The notes beneath the pieces were generated by a model. That model was not told where the DNA came from, ran no database searches, and saw nothing but the letters and a program-made list of their open reading frames with translations. Positions 22,664 through 33,920 of a DNA stretch of 64,000 bases are shown piece by piece. The stretch covers positions 14,566,139 through 14,630,138 of the forward strand of contig CM053337.1 of the NCBI GenBank assembly GCA_028583605.1. The letters run 5' to 3'. Positions within the stretch are counted from its first letter, which is position 1; every line of letters starts with the position of its first letter. The translations under genes and the position numbers were made by a program. The stretch comes from Dastarcus helophoroides (lineage: Eukaryota; Arthropoda; Insecta; Coleoptera; Bothrideridae).

Positions 22664-24235
22664 CGAGAGAGAAGAGAAGCGAAGAGGAGAGAAGAGAAGA
22701 GAAGGGAACGGAAGTGAAGGGGAGAGGAGAGTAGAGGAGCGAAGAGAAGAGAAGAGAAGAGAAGGGAAGGGGAGAGGAGCGAAGAGAAGAGAAGAGAAGA
22801 GAAGGGAAGGGGAGAGGAGAGGAGAGAAAGAGGAGAGGAGAGGAGAGGAGAGGAGAGGAGAGGAGAGGAGAGGAGAGGAGAGGAGAGGAGAGGAGAGGAG
22901 AGGAGAGGAGAGGAGAGGAGAGGAGAGGAGAGGAGAGGAGAGGAGAGGAGAGGAGAGGAGAGGAGAGGAGAGGAGAGGAGAGGAGAGGAGAGGAGAGGAG
23001 AGGAGAGGAGAGGAGAGGAGAGGAGAGGAGAGGAGAGGAGAGGAGAGGAGAGGAGAGGAGAGGAGAGGAGAGGAGAGGAGAGGAGAGGAGAGGAGAGGAG
23101 AGGAGAGGAGAGGAGAGGAGAGGAGAGGAGAGGAGAGGAGAGGAGAGGAGAGGAGAGGAGAAGAGAGAGAAGAGAAGAGAAGAGAAGAGAAGAGAAGAGA
23201 AGAGAAGAGAAGAGAAGAGAAGAGAAGAGAAGAGAAGAGAAGAGAAGAGAAGAGAAGAGAAGAGAAGAGAAGAGAAGAGAAGAGAAGAGAAGAGAAGAGA
23301 AGAGAAGAGAAGAGAAGAGAAGAGAAGAGAAGAGAAGAGAAGAGAAGAGAAGAGAAGAGAAGAGAAGAGAAGAGAAGAGAAGAGAAGAGAAGAGAAGAGA
23401 AGAGAAGAGAAGAGAAGAGAAGAGGAAGAGAAGAGAAGAGAAGAGAAGAGAAGAGAAGAGAAGAGAAGAGAAGAGAAGAGAAGAGAAGAGAAGAGAAGAG
23501 AAGAGAAGAGAAGAGAAGAGAAGAGAAGAGAAGAGAAGAGAAGAGAAGAGAAGAGAAGAGAAGAGAAGAGAAGAGAAGAGAAGAGAAGAGAAGAGAAGAG
23601 AAGAGAAGAGAAGAGAAGAGAGAGAAGAGAAGAGAAGAGAAGAGAGAGAAGAGAGAGAAGAGAGAAGAGAGAAGAAGAGAAGAGGAGAGAGAAGAGAGAG
23701 AAGAGAAGAGAAGAGAAGAAGAGAGAGAGAAGAGAGAGAAGAGAAGAGAGAAGAGAAGAGAGAGAAAGAGAAGAGAAGAGAAGAGAAGAGAAGAGAAGAA
23801 GAAGAGAAGAGAAGAGAAGAAGAGAAGAGAAGAGAAAGAAGAAGAGAAGAGAAGAGAAGAGAAGAGAGAAGAGAAGAGAAGAGAAGAGAAGAAGAGAAGA
23901 AGAAGAGAAGAGAAGAGAAGAGAAGAGAAGAGAAGAGAAGAGAAGAGAAGAGAAGAGAAGAGAAGAGAAGAGAAGAGAAGAGAAGAGAAGAGAAGAGAAA
24001 GAAGAAGAGAAGAGAAGAGAAGAGAAGAGAAGAGAAGAGAAGAGAAGAGAAGAGAAGAGAAGAGAAAGAGAAGAGAAGAGAAGAGAAGAGAAGAGAAGAG
24101 AAGAGAAGAGAAGAGAAGAGAAGAGAAGAGAAGAGAAGAGAAGAGAAGAGAAGAGAAGAGAAGAGAAGAGAAGAGAAGAGAAGAGAAGAGAAGAGAAGAG
24201 AAGAGAAGAGAAGAGAAGAGAAGAGAAGAGAAGTC
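22664..24235. repeat. Polypurine satellite: (AGGAG)n followed by (AAGAG)n
   Basis: After a mixed leader, bases ~22826-23160 are nearly perfect AGGAG pentamers (~67 copies) and 23161-24233 are AAGAG pentamers (~210 copies) with local GA slippage at 23620-23900. From about 22785 to 24233 the + strand is purine only, which favours triplex or other non-B DNA. AAGAG is also the unit of a major Drosophila heterochromatic satellite; that is known from the literature, and homology here is not implied. Exact length in an assembly is unreliable. Confidence 0.98.
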
Positions 24236-25389
24236 GAAAGAAAAGTCGAAAGAGAAGTCGGAAGAGAAGTGGAAAAATCGGAAGAGAAGACTGAAGAGAA
24301 ATTGGAAGAGAAGTCGGAAGTGAAATCAGAAGAAAAATTGAAAGAGAAATCGGAAGAAAAATCGAAAAATTAAAAACTTTGAAAAAAAATGAAAATGTGC
24401 TGAAAAAAGGGCGAAATATTCAAAAAAGTGCAAATTTTGAAAACAGTTCAAAATTTTTAAAAAATCGAAGTTTTGAAAAACAAGTCATCGTTTTTAAGTA
24501 AATTGGAAATTTAAAAAAAAACGAATTCTCAAAAATTGGCAAAATTTAGAGAAAAAGTCAAAGTTTTAATAAAACACAACGAAATTTTCAAAAAATATGA
24601 GGTTTTCTCTCAAAAAAAGTCGAACCAGAATAAATTTTGAAGATTGATATTTTCAAAAACTGAAATTCTGAAGAAGTTATTTGTCATAAATCATTGTCAA
24701 AACTTTAGAAAAAGGAAATATGTTAAAAAAAAGTCGAAACTTAACATACTTTGAAAATTTTGAAAAAGTTCGTAATTTCCAAAAAAAGCGAAATTTCGAA
24801 AAAACAAGTCATCGTTTTCAAATAAATTGGCGAATTCTCAAAAATTGGCAAAACCTCGAGCAAAAGTCAAAGTTTTAATGAAACATAACGAAATTTTCAA
24901 AAAAATATGAGGTTTTCTCTCAAAAAAGTGGAACCAGAAAAAATTTTGCAGAAAGATCGACAATTTCAGAAACTGAAGTTTTGAAAAAGTCATTTGTCAC
25001 AAATCATAGTCAAAATTTTGGGAAAAGGAAATATGTTAAAAAAGGTCGAAGCTTCCATAATTTGAAAATTTTGAAAAAAAAATTCGTAATTTCCAAAAAA
25101 AAATCGAAATTTTGGCTATTTTTGAAAATGTATAGACTTTTCAAAACCAACTTTATTAAAAATGCTGATCTTTCTCCAAAATTTCTCCTGGTTTAGCTTT
25201 TTTTCAGAAAAAAATTCTACTTGTTTGGAAATTTCGTTTAATTGTATTCAAATTTCCACTTTTTATCGAAATATTGCTTTTATATTTATTATAAAAATGT
25301 TAGCCATTTTTGAAGAATTCACCTGGTTTTTGAAATTTTTGAATTTAGAAAGTTAAAATATTCCCAAAAATTCGAAATTTTGAACAAAG
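24236..25389. repeat. Decayed GA-derived repeat and A-rich sequence with a 324-bp tandem duplication
   Basis: At 24236-24370 the GA array grades into GAAGAGAAGTCGGAA-type units. AAGTCATCGTTTT at 24482 and 24806 begins two tandem ~324-bp copies that share TATGAGGTTTTCTCTCAAAA and GGAAATATGTTAAAAAA. No genes. Confidence 0.7.
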
Positions 25390-28060
25390 TTGAAATTTTC
25401 AAAAAATTTGAATTTTACAGATAGAAACATTTTAACAGACAAAATTTTCAAAAAAAGTATTTTTTTTTTAAACGAAATCGAAATATACAAAAGAGCGAAC
25501 ATTTTAGAAATCAGGAATTTCCGGAAAAAGTCGAAATTTTTAAAAAAAGTCGAAGTTCTCAAAAAGAAGTGAAAATTTAGATAAAAACATTTTAACAGAC
25601 AAAATTTCCAAGAAAAAGTATTTTTTTTAGACGAAATCAAAATATACAAAAGAGCGAACATTTTAGAAATCAGGAATTTCCGAAAAAAGTCGAAATTTTC
25701 AAAAAAAGTCGAAGTTCTCAAAAAGAAGTGAAAATTTAGATAAAAACATTCTAACAGACAAAATTTCCAAGAAAAAGTATTTTTTCTTAGACGAAATTAA
25801 AATATACAAAAGAGCGAACATTTTAGAAATCAGGAATTTCCGAAAAAAGTCGAAATTTTCAAAAAAAGTCGAAGTTCTCAAAAAGAAGTGAAAATTTAGA
25901 TAAAAACATTTTAACAGACAAAATTTCCAAGAAAAAGTATTTTTTCTTAGACGAAATTAAAATATACAAAAGAGCGAACATTTTAGAAATTAGGTATTGC
26001 CAAAAAAAAATCGACATTTTCAAAAAAGTCGAAATTTTCAAAAAAAGTTGAAATTTTCAAAAACAAGTGAAAATTTAGATAAAAACAATTTAACAGATGA
26101 AATTTCCAGGAAAAAGTAATTTCTTTTAGACGAAATCAAAATATACAAAAGAGCAAACATTTTAGAAATCAGGAATTTCCGAAAAAAGTTGAAATTTTCA
26201 AAAAAAATCGAAATTTTCAAAAACAGATGAAAATTTAGATAAAAAGATTTTAACAGACGAAATTTCCAAGAAAAAGTAATTTTTTTTAGACGAAATCAAA
26301 ATATACAAAAGAGCAAACATTTTAGAAATCAGGAATTTCCGAAAAAAAGGTCGAAATTTTCAAAAAAAAAATCGAAATTTTCAAAAACAGATGAAAATTT
26401 AGATAAAAACATTTTAACAGACAAAATTTCCAACAAAAAGTAATTTTTTTTAGACGAAATCAAAATATACAAAAGAGCAAACATTTTAGAAATCAGGAAT
26501 TTCCGAAAAAAGTCGAAATGTTCAAAAAGAAGTGAAAATTTAGACAAAATCATTTTAACAAGCAAAATTTCAAAGAAAAGTAATTTTTTTTAGACGAAAT
26601 CAAAATATAGAAAAAAACAAACATTTTAGAAATCAGGAATTTCCAAAAAAGTCGAAATTTTCAAAAAAAATCGAAATTTTCAAAAAGAAGTGGAAATTTA
26701 GATAAAAACATTTTAACAGACAAAATTTCCAAAAAAAAGTAATTCTTTTTAGACGAAATCAAAATATACAAAAGAATGAACATTTTAGAAATCAGGAATT
26801 TACGAAAAAAGTCGAAGTTTTTAAAAAAGGTCGAAATTTTCAAAAAAAGTCGAAATTTTTAAACAAAAGTGATAATTTAGATAAAAACATTTTAACAGAC
26901 AAAATTTCCAAGAAAAAGTAATTTTTTTTAGACGAAATCAAAATGTACAAAAGAGCGAACATTTTAGATTTCGGGAATTTCCTAAATCAGTCGAAATTTT
27001 TAAAAAAAGTCGAAATTTTCAAAAATAAGTGAAAACTTAGATAAAAACATTTTCACAGACAACATTTCCAAAAAAAAGTAACGTTTTTAGACAAAATTAA
27101 AACATACAAAAGACCGAACATTTTAAAAATAAAGAATTTCCGAAAAAAGTTGCAATTTTCAAAAAAAAGTCAAAGTTTTCAAAAAGAAGTGAAAATTTAG
27201 ACAAAATCATTTTAACAAGCAAAATTTCAAAGAAAAGTAATTTTTTTTAGGCGAAATCAAAATATACAAAAAAACAAATATTTTAGAAATCAGGAATTTC
27301 CGAAAAAAGTCGAAATTTTCAAAAAAAATCGAAATTTTCAAAAAGAAGTGGAAATTTAGATAAAAACATTTTAACAGACGAAATTTCCAAGAAAAAGTAA
27401 TTCTTTTTAGATGAAATCAAAATATACAAAAGAACGAACATTTTAGAAATCAGGAATTTACGAAAAAAGTCTACATTTTCAAAAAAAGTCGAAATTTTCA
27501 AAAAAAGTCGAAATTTTTAAACAAAAGTGATAATTTAGATAAAAACATTTTAACAGACAAAATTTCCAAGAAAAAGTAATTTTTTTTAGACGAAATCAAA
27601 ATGTACAAAAGAGCAAACATTTTAGATTTCGGGAATTTCCTGAATCAGTCGAAATTTTAAAAAAAAGTCGAAATTTTCAAAAATAAGTGAAAACCTAGAT
27701 AAAAACATTTTCACAGACAGAATTTCCAAGAAAAAGTAACGTTTTTAGACGAAATTAAAACATACAAAAGAGCGAACATTTTAAAAATAAGGAATTTCTG
27801 AAAAAAGTCGCAATTTTCAAAAAAAAGTCAAAGTTTTCAAAAAGAAGTGAAAATTTGGATAAAAACTTTTAACAGACAAAATTTCCAAGAAAAAGTAATT
27901 TTTTTTACACGAAATCAAAATATACAAAAGAGCGAACATTTTAGAAATCTGGAATTTCCGAAAAAAGTCGAAATTTTCAAAAAGAGTCGAAATTTTCAAA
28001 ACTTCGAGAAAAAGTCGAAATTTTCAAAAAGAAGTGAAAATTTAGAGAAAAGGTCAAAAT
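25390..28060. repeat. 160-bp satellite, 16 monomers, four-monomer higher-order repeat
   Basis: The marker TTTTAACAGAC recurs with anchors at 25434, 25594, 25753, 25913, 26092, 26252, 26416, 26557, 26715, 26894, 27054, 27214, 27373, 27552, 27712 and 27871. Units contain GTGAAAATTTAGATAAAAAC, a TAGACGAAATCAAAATATAC segment and CATTTTAGAAATCAGGAATT. The interval pattern 158-179-160-160 is repeated as 159-179-160-159, so 26557-27213 and 27214-27870 form a ~657-bp higher-order repeat. The ~60-residue minus frames are shadows. Confidence 0.95.
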
Positions 28061-28560
28061 ATTGAATAAAGTGGTTATTTTAAAACATCGAAATTTAAAT
28101 AAAGTCAAAAATTTTAAAATGTAGATAAGAAATTTTTCGAAAAGTCGAAATTTGCAACAAAAATCGAATTCCTCATAAAAGTTGGAATTTTCAAAAAGCC
28201 AACTATTAAAAATGGGTCAAAATTATTAATAAAAGTCGGTATTTTGAAAAAAGGTCTACAATTAAAAAAAAAACGGGAAATATTGAAAAGGGGGCCAAAA
28301 TTTTCCAAAATACAATCGAGAAAAGTCGAGGTTTTGAAGTAATAAGAATTTCCAAAAATGTCGAAAGATGAAAATAATCGAAATTTTCAAGCAAGTTAAA
28401 AATTAAAAATCTAAATTTAAACCTCGATCCAAAATTTTGAGAAAACAATTTTTTTGTCCAAAAATTACGCCTTATTTCTGGAGTTTCTGTTTTTTTTTTC
28501 GAAATTTAAACATATAAAATGTTCGATATTTTATGTTTTGTTTATTGTTCATTTTTACTT
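28061..28560. repeat. Degenerate A/T-rich simple sequence
   Basis: TCGAAATTT/AAAATTTT words without stable period, and no gene. Confidence 0.55.
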
Positions 28561-28735
28561 CAATAATTGAAATACAAATCTTGTCCGCTGAAACCAAACC
28601 AAAAAAACACAACAACTGACGCGTTTCGATAGCCAAGCTGTCATCTTCAGAGAGATATTGAAATACAAACCAATACAAATACAAAAAAAATCAATACAAA
28701 TACAAAAAAAAACAATACAAATACAAAAAAAAATT
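28561..28735 (-). repeat. Dispersed element with hammerhead-like core, followed by an AATACAAATACAAAA microrepeat
   Basis: The minus-strand core lies at 28621-28650 (CTGAAGATGACAGC-TTG-GCTATCGAAACGCG). The stem has a single C-A mismatch relative to the fully paired copies. Three ~25-bp copies of CAATACAAATACAAAAAAAA follow. Confidence 0.75.
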
Positions 28736-29615
28736 CAGAGAGACGCTCAGTTTTACTTCGAAATATGTGATGTCAGATAGACTCGGGGGGGGGAGGCTTA
28801 AGTCCCCAAATCCCCCCTTGGGTGCACCACTGTTCTATGCTGCTCAGGCCCCAAGTTAGATAGGGGGCAGAGTGAGAATGTGGGAATGGAAACCAGCAAA
28901 ATTAAATGAGGATAGCTTAAATCTTACGTAAGATGCGAATTAATTTGCAAACCAAATCCAAATAAGTCATATGATATAATCATTCGTGTTTTTATTTATT
29001 TACTGTTTTTTTTTTATTTCACGGTTCATAAGTATATCTAAATGGACTCTGATAAGTCGAATCAATTTTCGCCTCGTGATAAAAGAGTAAGGTTAATGTA
29101 AATCGCCAATGAACTGAAAAATTATCATACACAGCAGAATTAAAAAGTTCTAATGGTATTCCTAAGTACTTTGACAAGTTAGAAAAAGTGTAATAATTTA
29201 ATATTTAATGATAATTTGCGTGAAGTGATGTCTATATTAAATTGCAGTTTTAACTTCTTCATTGTTCCACTTACACACTACTTAAAACTTCTATTAAACT
29301 CTCATATTCGAAATTACTGCAATCAACAGCAACAATAACGAAAAAAATTGAAGTAATTTATGATTTTATGTAGACTAAAGCAAAAAACAATAATTCTAAT
29401 CACTTTCACCATATTTAGAACTAAAGTATAAAAAAATAAATATTTATTAATGATCCGTTATCGTAAACGAGTAAATATTATTAACCTGTCGCCATTTCTA
29501 AGATATCATAAAATAAATAAGGTGGGTTCGAATCGAGGAGATAAAAAAAATACTTCTTTTGATACTTATTTATTGTTTATGTAATTTTATTGATTTTTCT
29601 CAGTTTAAAATGTAT
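28736..29615. other. AT-rich intergenic sequence with a possible hAT-like end
   Basis: Around 28783-28833 a G-run (GGGGGGGGGAGGCTTAAGTC) is followed by CCCCCCTTGGGTGCACCACTG, whose reverse complement starts CAGTGGTGCACC, a form common at hAT element ends. The rest (28870-29615) is AT-rich with no recognised gene. Confidence 0.4.
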
Positions 29616-32600
29616 TCTCATTGTCTGCCCAAGATATCTCTTGATGATATCAAAGATAAATCGCTCCTGTCTCCATTAACTTTACGTTGTACTTCCTAAT
29701 AACCAAAATGGGCAACTTAATAATATTTTTGAACAAAATTTCCACGTTCCAAAAGAGGGTATTTTGCCGAAATTAGTTTCTCTATGAAGATGACAGCTTG
29801 GCTGTCGAAACGCGTTGGAGCAACCTTCGTTGTGTTTTTTAATCTTTCTTGGTTCCTGTATTTCAATTTTTGAAGATAACTAAGGACCAGTCCGTTCCAC
29901 CAAAAGAAATTTTGCATTAAAAGTCGAGATATTGTGAGAGTTCCCAGCCCTTGATGACCAAATAACACAGATGAATTAGGAAACAGTTATATTTACTAAA
30001 AAATCGACGATATAATTTGAATGTGTCATAAATGACAATTGACATATCGTTGCGTTATGAAAGTGCATTCACTGCTACAGTATTAAGAAAAAAAACTAAC
30101 CAATTTTGGGTTCAAACGTATTAATTTTAAGGAATAATTCAAATTTCCAGAAAAAAACCCGAATGACTTGTAATTTTTATTTAGGTTAGGTTAGGTTAGG
30201 TTCACTCCTGTCACCATTAACCTTACGCTTTACTTCCTAATAACCAAAATGGGATTTGCTACTTAATAATAGTTTTGAGCAAAATCCCACTTTCCTAAAG
30301 AGAGTATTTTGTCGAAATTTGGTACTTGTAGTCGAAATATTGTGAGGGTTCCCAGCCCTTGATGACCAAATAACACAGATGAATTAGGAAACAGTTATAT
30401 TTACTTAAAAAACAGCGATGACAACATAGTAATTAAATGTGTCATAAGTGACAGTTGACATATCGTTGCGTCATGAAGGTGCTACAGTATTAAAAAAAAA
30501 CGAACCAATTTTGGGTTCAAACATATTAATTTTGAGGAATAATTCAAATTTCCAGAAAAAAACCCGAATGACTTGTAATTTTTATTTAGGTTAGGTTAGG
30601 TTCACTCCTGTCACCATCAACCTTACGTTTTACTTCCTAATAACTAAAATGGTATTTGCAACTTAATAATATTTTTGAGCAAAATCCCACGTTCCTAAAG
30701 AGCGCATTTTGTTGAAATTTTGAACTAAAAGTGGAAATATTGTGAGGGTTCCCAGCCCTTGATGACCAAATAACACAGATGAATTAGGAAATAGTTATGT
30801 TTACCTAAAAAACGACGTTGACAACATAGTAATTGAATGTGTCATAAATGACAGATGACATATCGTTGCGTCATGAAAGTGCGTTCACTGCTACAGTATT
30901 AAAAAACTAAAAATTTCGATTCAAACATTAATTTTGAGGAATAATTCAAATTTGAGGAAAAAACCAGAACGATTTGTAATTTTTATTTAGGTTAGGTTAG
31001 GTTAGGTTCACTCCTGTCACCATCAACCTTACGTTTTACTTCCTACTAACCAAAATGGGATTTGCTACTTAATAATATTTTTGAGCAAAATCCCACGTTC
31101 CTAAAGAGAGTATTTTGTCGAAATTACGTACTAAAAGTCGAAATATTGTAAGAGTTCCCAGCCCTTGATGACCAAATAACACAAATGAATTAGGAAATAG
31201 TTAAAATTACTTGAAAAACGGCGATGACAACATAGTAATTGAATGTGTCATAAATGACAGCTGACGTATCGTTCCTTCAGAAAGTGCGTTCACTGCTACA
31301 GTATTAAGAAAAAAACTAAAAATTTTCGAATCAAACATATTAATTTGGAGGAATAATTCAAATTTGAAGAAAAAACCCGAATGACTTGTAATTTTTATTT
31401 AGGTTAGGTTAGGTTCACTCCTGTCACCATCAACCTTACGTTTTACTTCCTACTAACCAAAATGGGATTTGCTACTTAATAATATTTTTGAGCAAAATCC
31501 CATGTTCCTAAAGAGAGTATTGTGTCGAAATTTTGAGCTAAAAGTCGAAATATTGTAAGGGTTCCCAGCCCTTGATGACCAAATAACACAAATGAATTAG
31601 GAAATAGTTAAAATTACTTGAAAACGGTGATGACAACATAGTAATTGAATGTGTCATAAATGACAGTTGGCATATCGTTGCGTCATGAAAGTGCGTTCAC
31701 TGCTACAGTATTAAGAAAAAACTAACCAATTTTGGGTTCAAACATATTAATTTTGAGGAATAATTCAGATTTCCAGAAAAACCCTACCCACTTGTAATTT
31801 TTATTTAGGTTAGGTTAGGTTAGGTTCACTCCTGTCACCATTAACCTTATGTTTTACTTCCTAATAACTAAAATGGAATTTGCAATTTAATAATATTTCT
31901 GAGCAAAATCCCACGTTTCTAAAGAGGATATTTTGTCGAAATTTTGAACTAAAAGTCGAAATATTGTGAGGGTTCCCAGCCCTTGATGACCAAATAACAC
32001 AGATGAATTAGGAAATAGTTATGTTTACCTAAAAAACGACGTTCACAATAAAGTAATTGAATGTGTCATAAATGACAGATGACATATCGTTGCGTCATGA
32101 AAGTGCGTTCACTGCTACAGTATTGAAAACTAAAAATTTCGATTCAAACATTAATTTTGAGGAATAATTCAAATTTGAGGAAAAAACCAGAATGAATTGT
32201 AATTTTTATTTAGGTTAGGTTAGGTTAGGTTCCTGTCACCATTAACCTTACGTTTTACTTCCTAATAACCAAAATGGGATTTGCTACTTAATAATATTTT
32301 TGAGCAGAATCCCACGTTCCTAAAGAGAGTATTTTGTCGAAATTACGTACTAAAAGTCGAAATATTGTAAGAGTTCCCAGCCCTTGATGACCAAATAACA
32401 CAAATGAATTAGGAAATAGTTATAATTACTTAAAAAACGGCGATGACAACATAGTAATTGAATGTGTCATAAATGACAGCTGACGTATCGTTCCTTCATG
32501 AAAGTGCGTTCACTCCTGTCACCGTCAACTTTACGTTTTACCTCCTAATAACTAAAATGGAATTTGCAGCTTAATATTATTTTTGAGCAAAATCCCACTT

Positions 32601-32890
32601 TCCTAAAGAGAGAATTTTGTCGAAATTTTCTATTAAAAGTCGAAATATTGTGAGGGTTCCCAGCCCTTGATGTCCAAATAGCACAGATGAAGTAAGAAAT
32701 AGTTATAATTACTTGAAAAACGGCGATGACAACATAGTAATTGAATTTGTCATAAATGACATATCGTTGCGTCATAAAAGTGTTACAATATTAAGAAAAA
32801 AACTAAAAATTTTCGATTAAAACAAACTAATTTTGAAAAATCCGAATGACTTGTAATTTTTATTTAGGTTAGGTTAGATTAGGTTAGATT
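29616..32890 (+). repeat. ~405-bp satellite array A carrying TTAGG runs
   Basis: The marker TTCCCAGCCCTTGATGACC starts at 29941, 30349, 30749, 31155, 31562, 31973, 32374 and 32657, so spacing is 400-411 bp with a last shortened unit of 283 bp. Most units contain two to four tandem TTAGG (for example 30181, 30588, 30987) just before CTGTCACCATCAACCTTACG. Other landmarks are AATGTGTCATAAATGACAG and CATATCGTTGCGTCATGAAA. No long frame with gene character. Confidence 0.95.
29775..29905 (+). mobile_element. 131-bp mobile element inserted in the 405-bp satellite, with 6-bp target duplication
   Basis: Neighbouring satellite monomers read GTCGAAATTTTGTACTAAAA at this point. Here GAAATT (29769-29774) is followed by 131 bp of foreign sequence and then GAAATT again (29906-29911) before the monomer resumes. 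The insert begins AGTTTCTCTATGAAGATGAC, holds the stem GACAGC-TTG-GCTGTC then GAAACGCG, and ends CCGTTCCACCAAAA. This is the only copy with both ends defined. It is non-coding, and the size and duplication suit a SINE- or Penelope-derived short element. Confidence 0.8.
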
Positions 32891-33920
32891 TGGATAAATT
32901 TCAAGTTTAAATTCGAAGCTCGTTTCGAGTTTTTCGTTAACAGTTTTAAGATTAAATGTCTCTTTTTTTAATTTCGTATTAATCTCGAATTTTAGCTATT
33001 TTTTTATATAGTTACGATTTTAATCTCGAAATTTCGATTTTTCTCAAAAAAAGAGTCAAAATCAGTGTGATGTGATTTAGAAGGTCCTGGATATTAGGGG
33101 CCCTCCCAAAAAAATCGTGCTGCTACGGCCCTGTCTGCTGAGCACAGAAAAACCAAGTTATTGCGACGTAATAAACAATTTTTATTTTGTTCTGACGATT
33201 ACGTTAGGTCGTGATGAATTAATAATAAACACAAGTTGAAATCTAATAATTTCCGACCAAAGTGAATCTCTTCTACGTCAAATAATAGTCTGCACGCTGT
33301 GATGCAATATTTAAGGAGTTCACGACCTAATTCACGTTGGTTTCTAGGCTCTGTACAATTCTAAACCGACATCAAACCACAGCCTGTATCTCCATCTCAA
33401 TCGAACCCGAATGCGAACCCACCCAACAGACAAAGATCGACGGGTACCCCGTCTACCATAAATAATTGCAAAAATCAAGTACGTCGTGGGACCCGTTCGG
33501 CCTACAAAACGAAAGTGAAATCGAGGTTAACTTTGCACTTTCACTTGTTCGCGTCTAGCCCAACGAAACGGCCAATCAGAGGTGAGTACGCGCCGTGTTT
33601 TGTCGGTTTTGAATAATCCGTGGAATGGCCTACTTTGACATCTAGAATTCGTTTTGTTTTCTTTTTTTTTTCCGTCGAATCATTTTCTGCTTGGAGGTTA
33701 TTAAGTTAATGTTGCCGACGTTTTACGTAACATCTCGCAATGCCGGTACACCGAGAATTCTTCGAATGTTCCGGAAGGAAGTACCGCCGCCCGCGCGTCA
33801 TTGCAGGACCAAACCGGACGGCGGCGGCTCAAGGTGTCGTCTGTGTGGGGTCATAGTACTAGCCCCATTGCTATGTGGGGTCATAGTATAGACCTCAGTA
33901 TGCTATGGCGTTTTCTCGGA
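32891..33920. other. Mostly unique sequence including a GC-richer segment; possible promoter/5' exon
   Basis: From ~33360 to 33900 the sequence is richer in G+C and CpG than its surroundings. Near 33840-33890 GTGTGGGGTCATAGTA is present twice. No coding frame of known type (33691-33891 + is arginine/proline-rich and unrecognised). Confidence 0.4.
33540..33588 (+). promoter_or_regulatory. Possible CCAAT box and splice donor of an unidentified 5' exon
   Basis: GGCCAATCAGAG|GTGAGTACG combines a CCAAT motif and a strong donor consensus within a locally CpG-richer segment. No transcript start or downstream exon can be tied to it from sequence alone. Confidence 0.2.

Noticed and set aside
29717..29968. 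Conserved 83-codon frame matching another at 41260-41580, as a possible small protein family
   Set aside because: Both frames cross the same satellite/element junction. Their similarity comes from duplicated DNA, and the frames end at different places with no conservation beyond the DNA repeat.
30181..30200. True telomere end
   Set aside because: TTAGG runs are only two to five copies, recur inside satellite monomers, and are followed by more sequence, so they are interstitial.
29616..32890. LTR retrotransposon with ~400-bp terminal repeats
   Set aside because: Eight near-equal tandem units with no internal coding region; spacing and number fit a satellite rather than paired LTRs.
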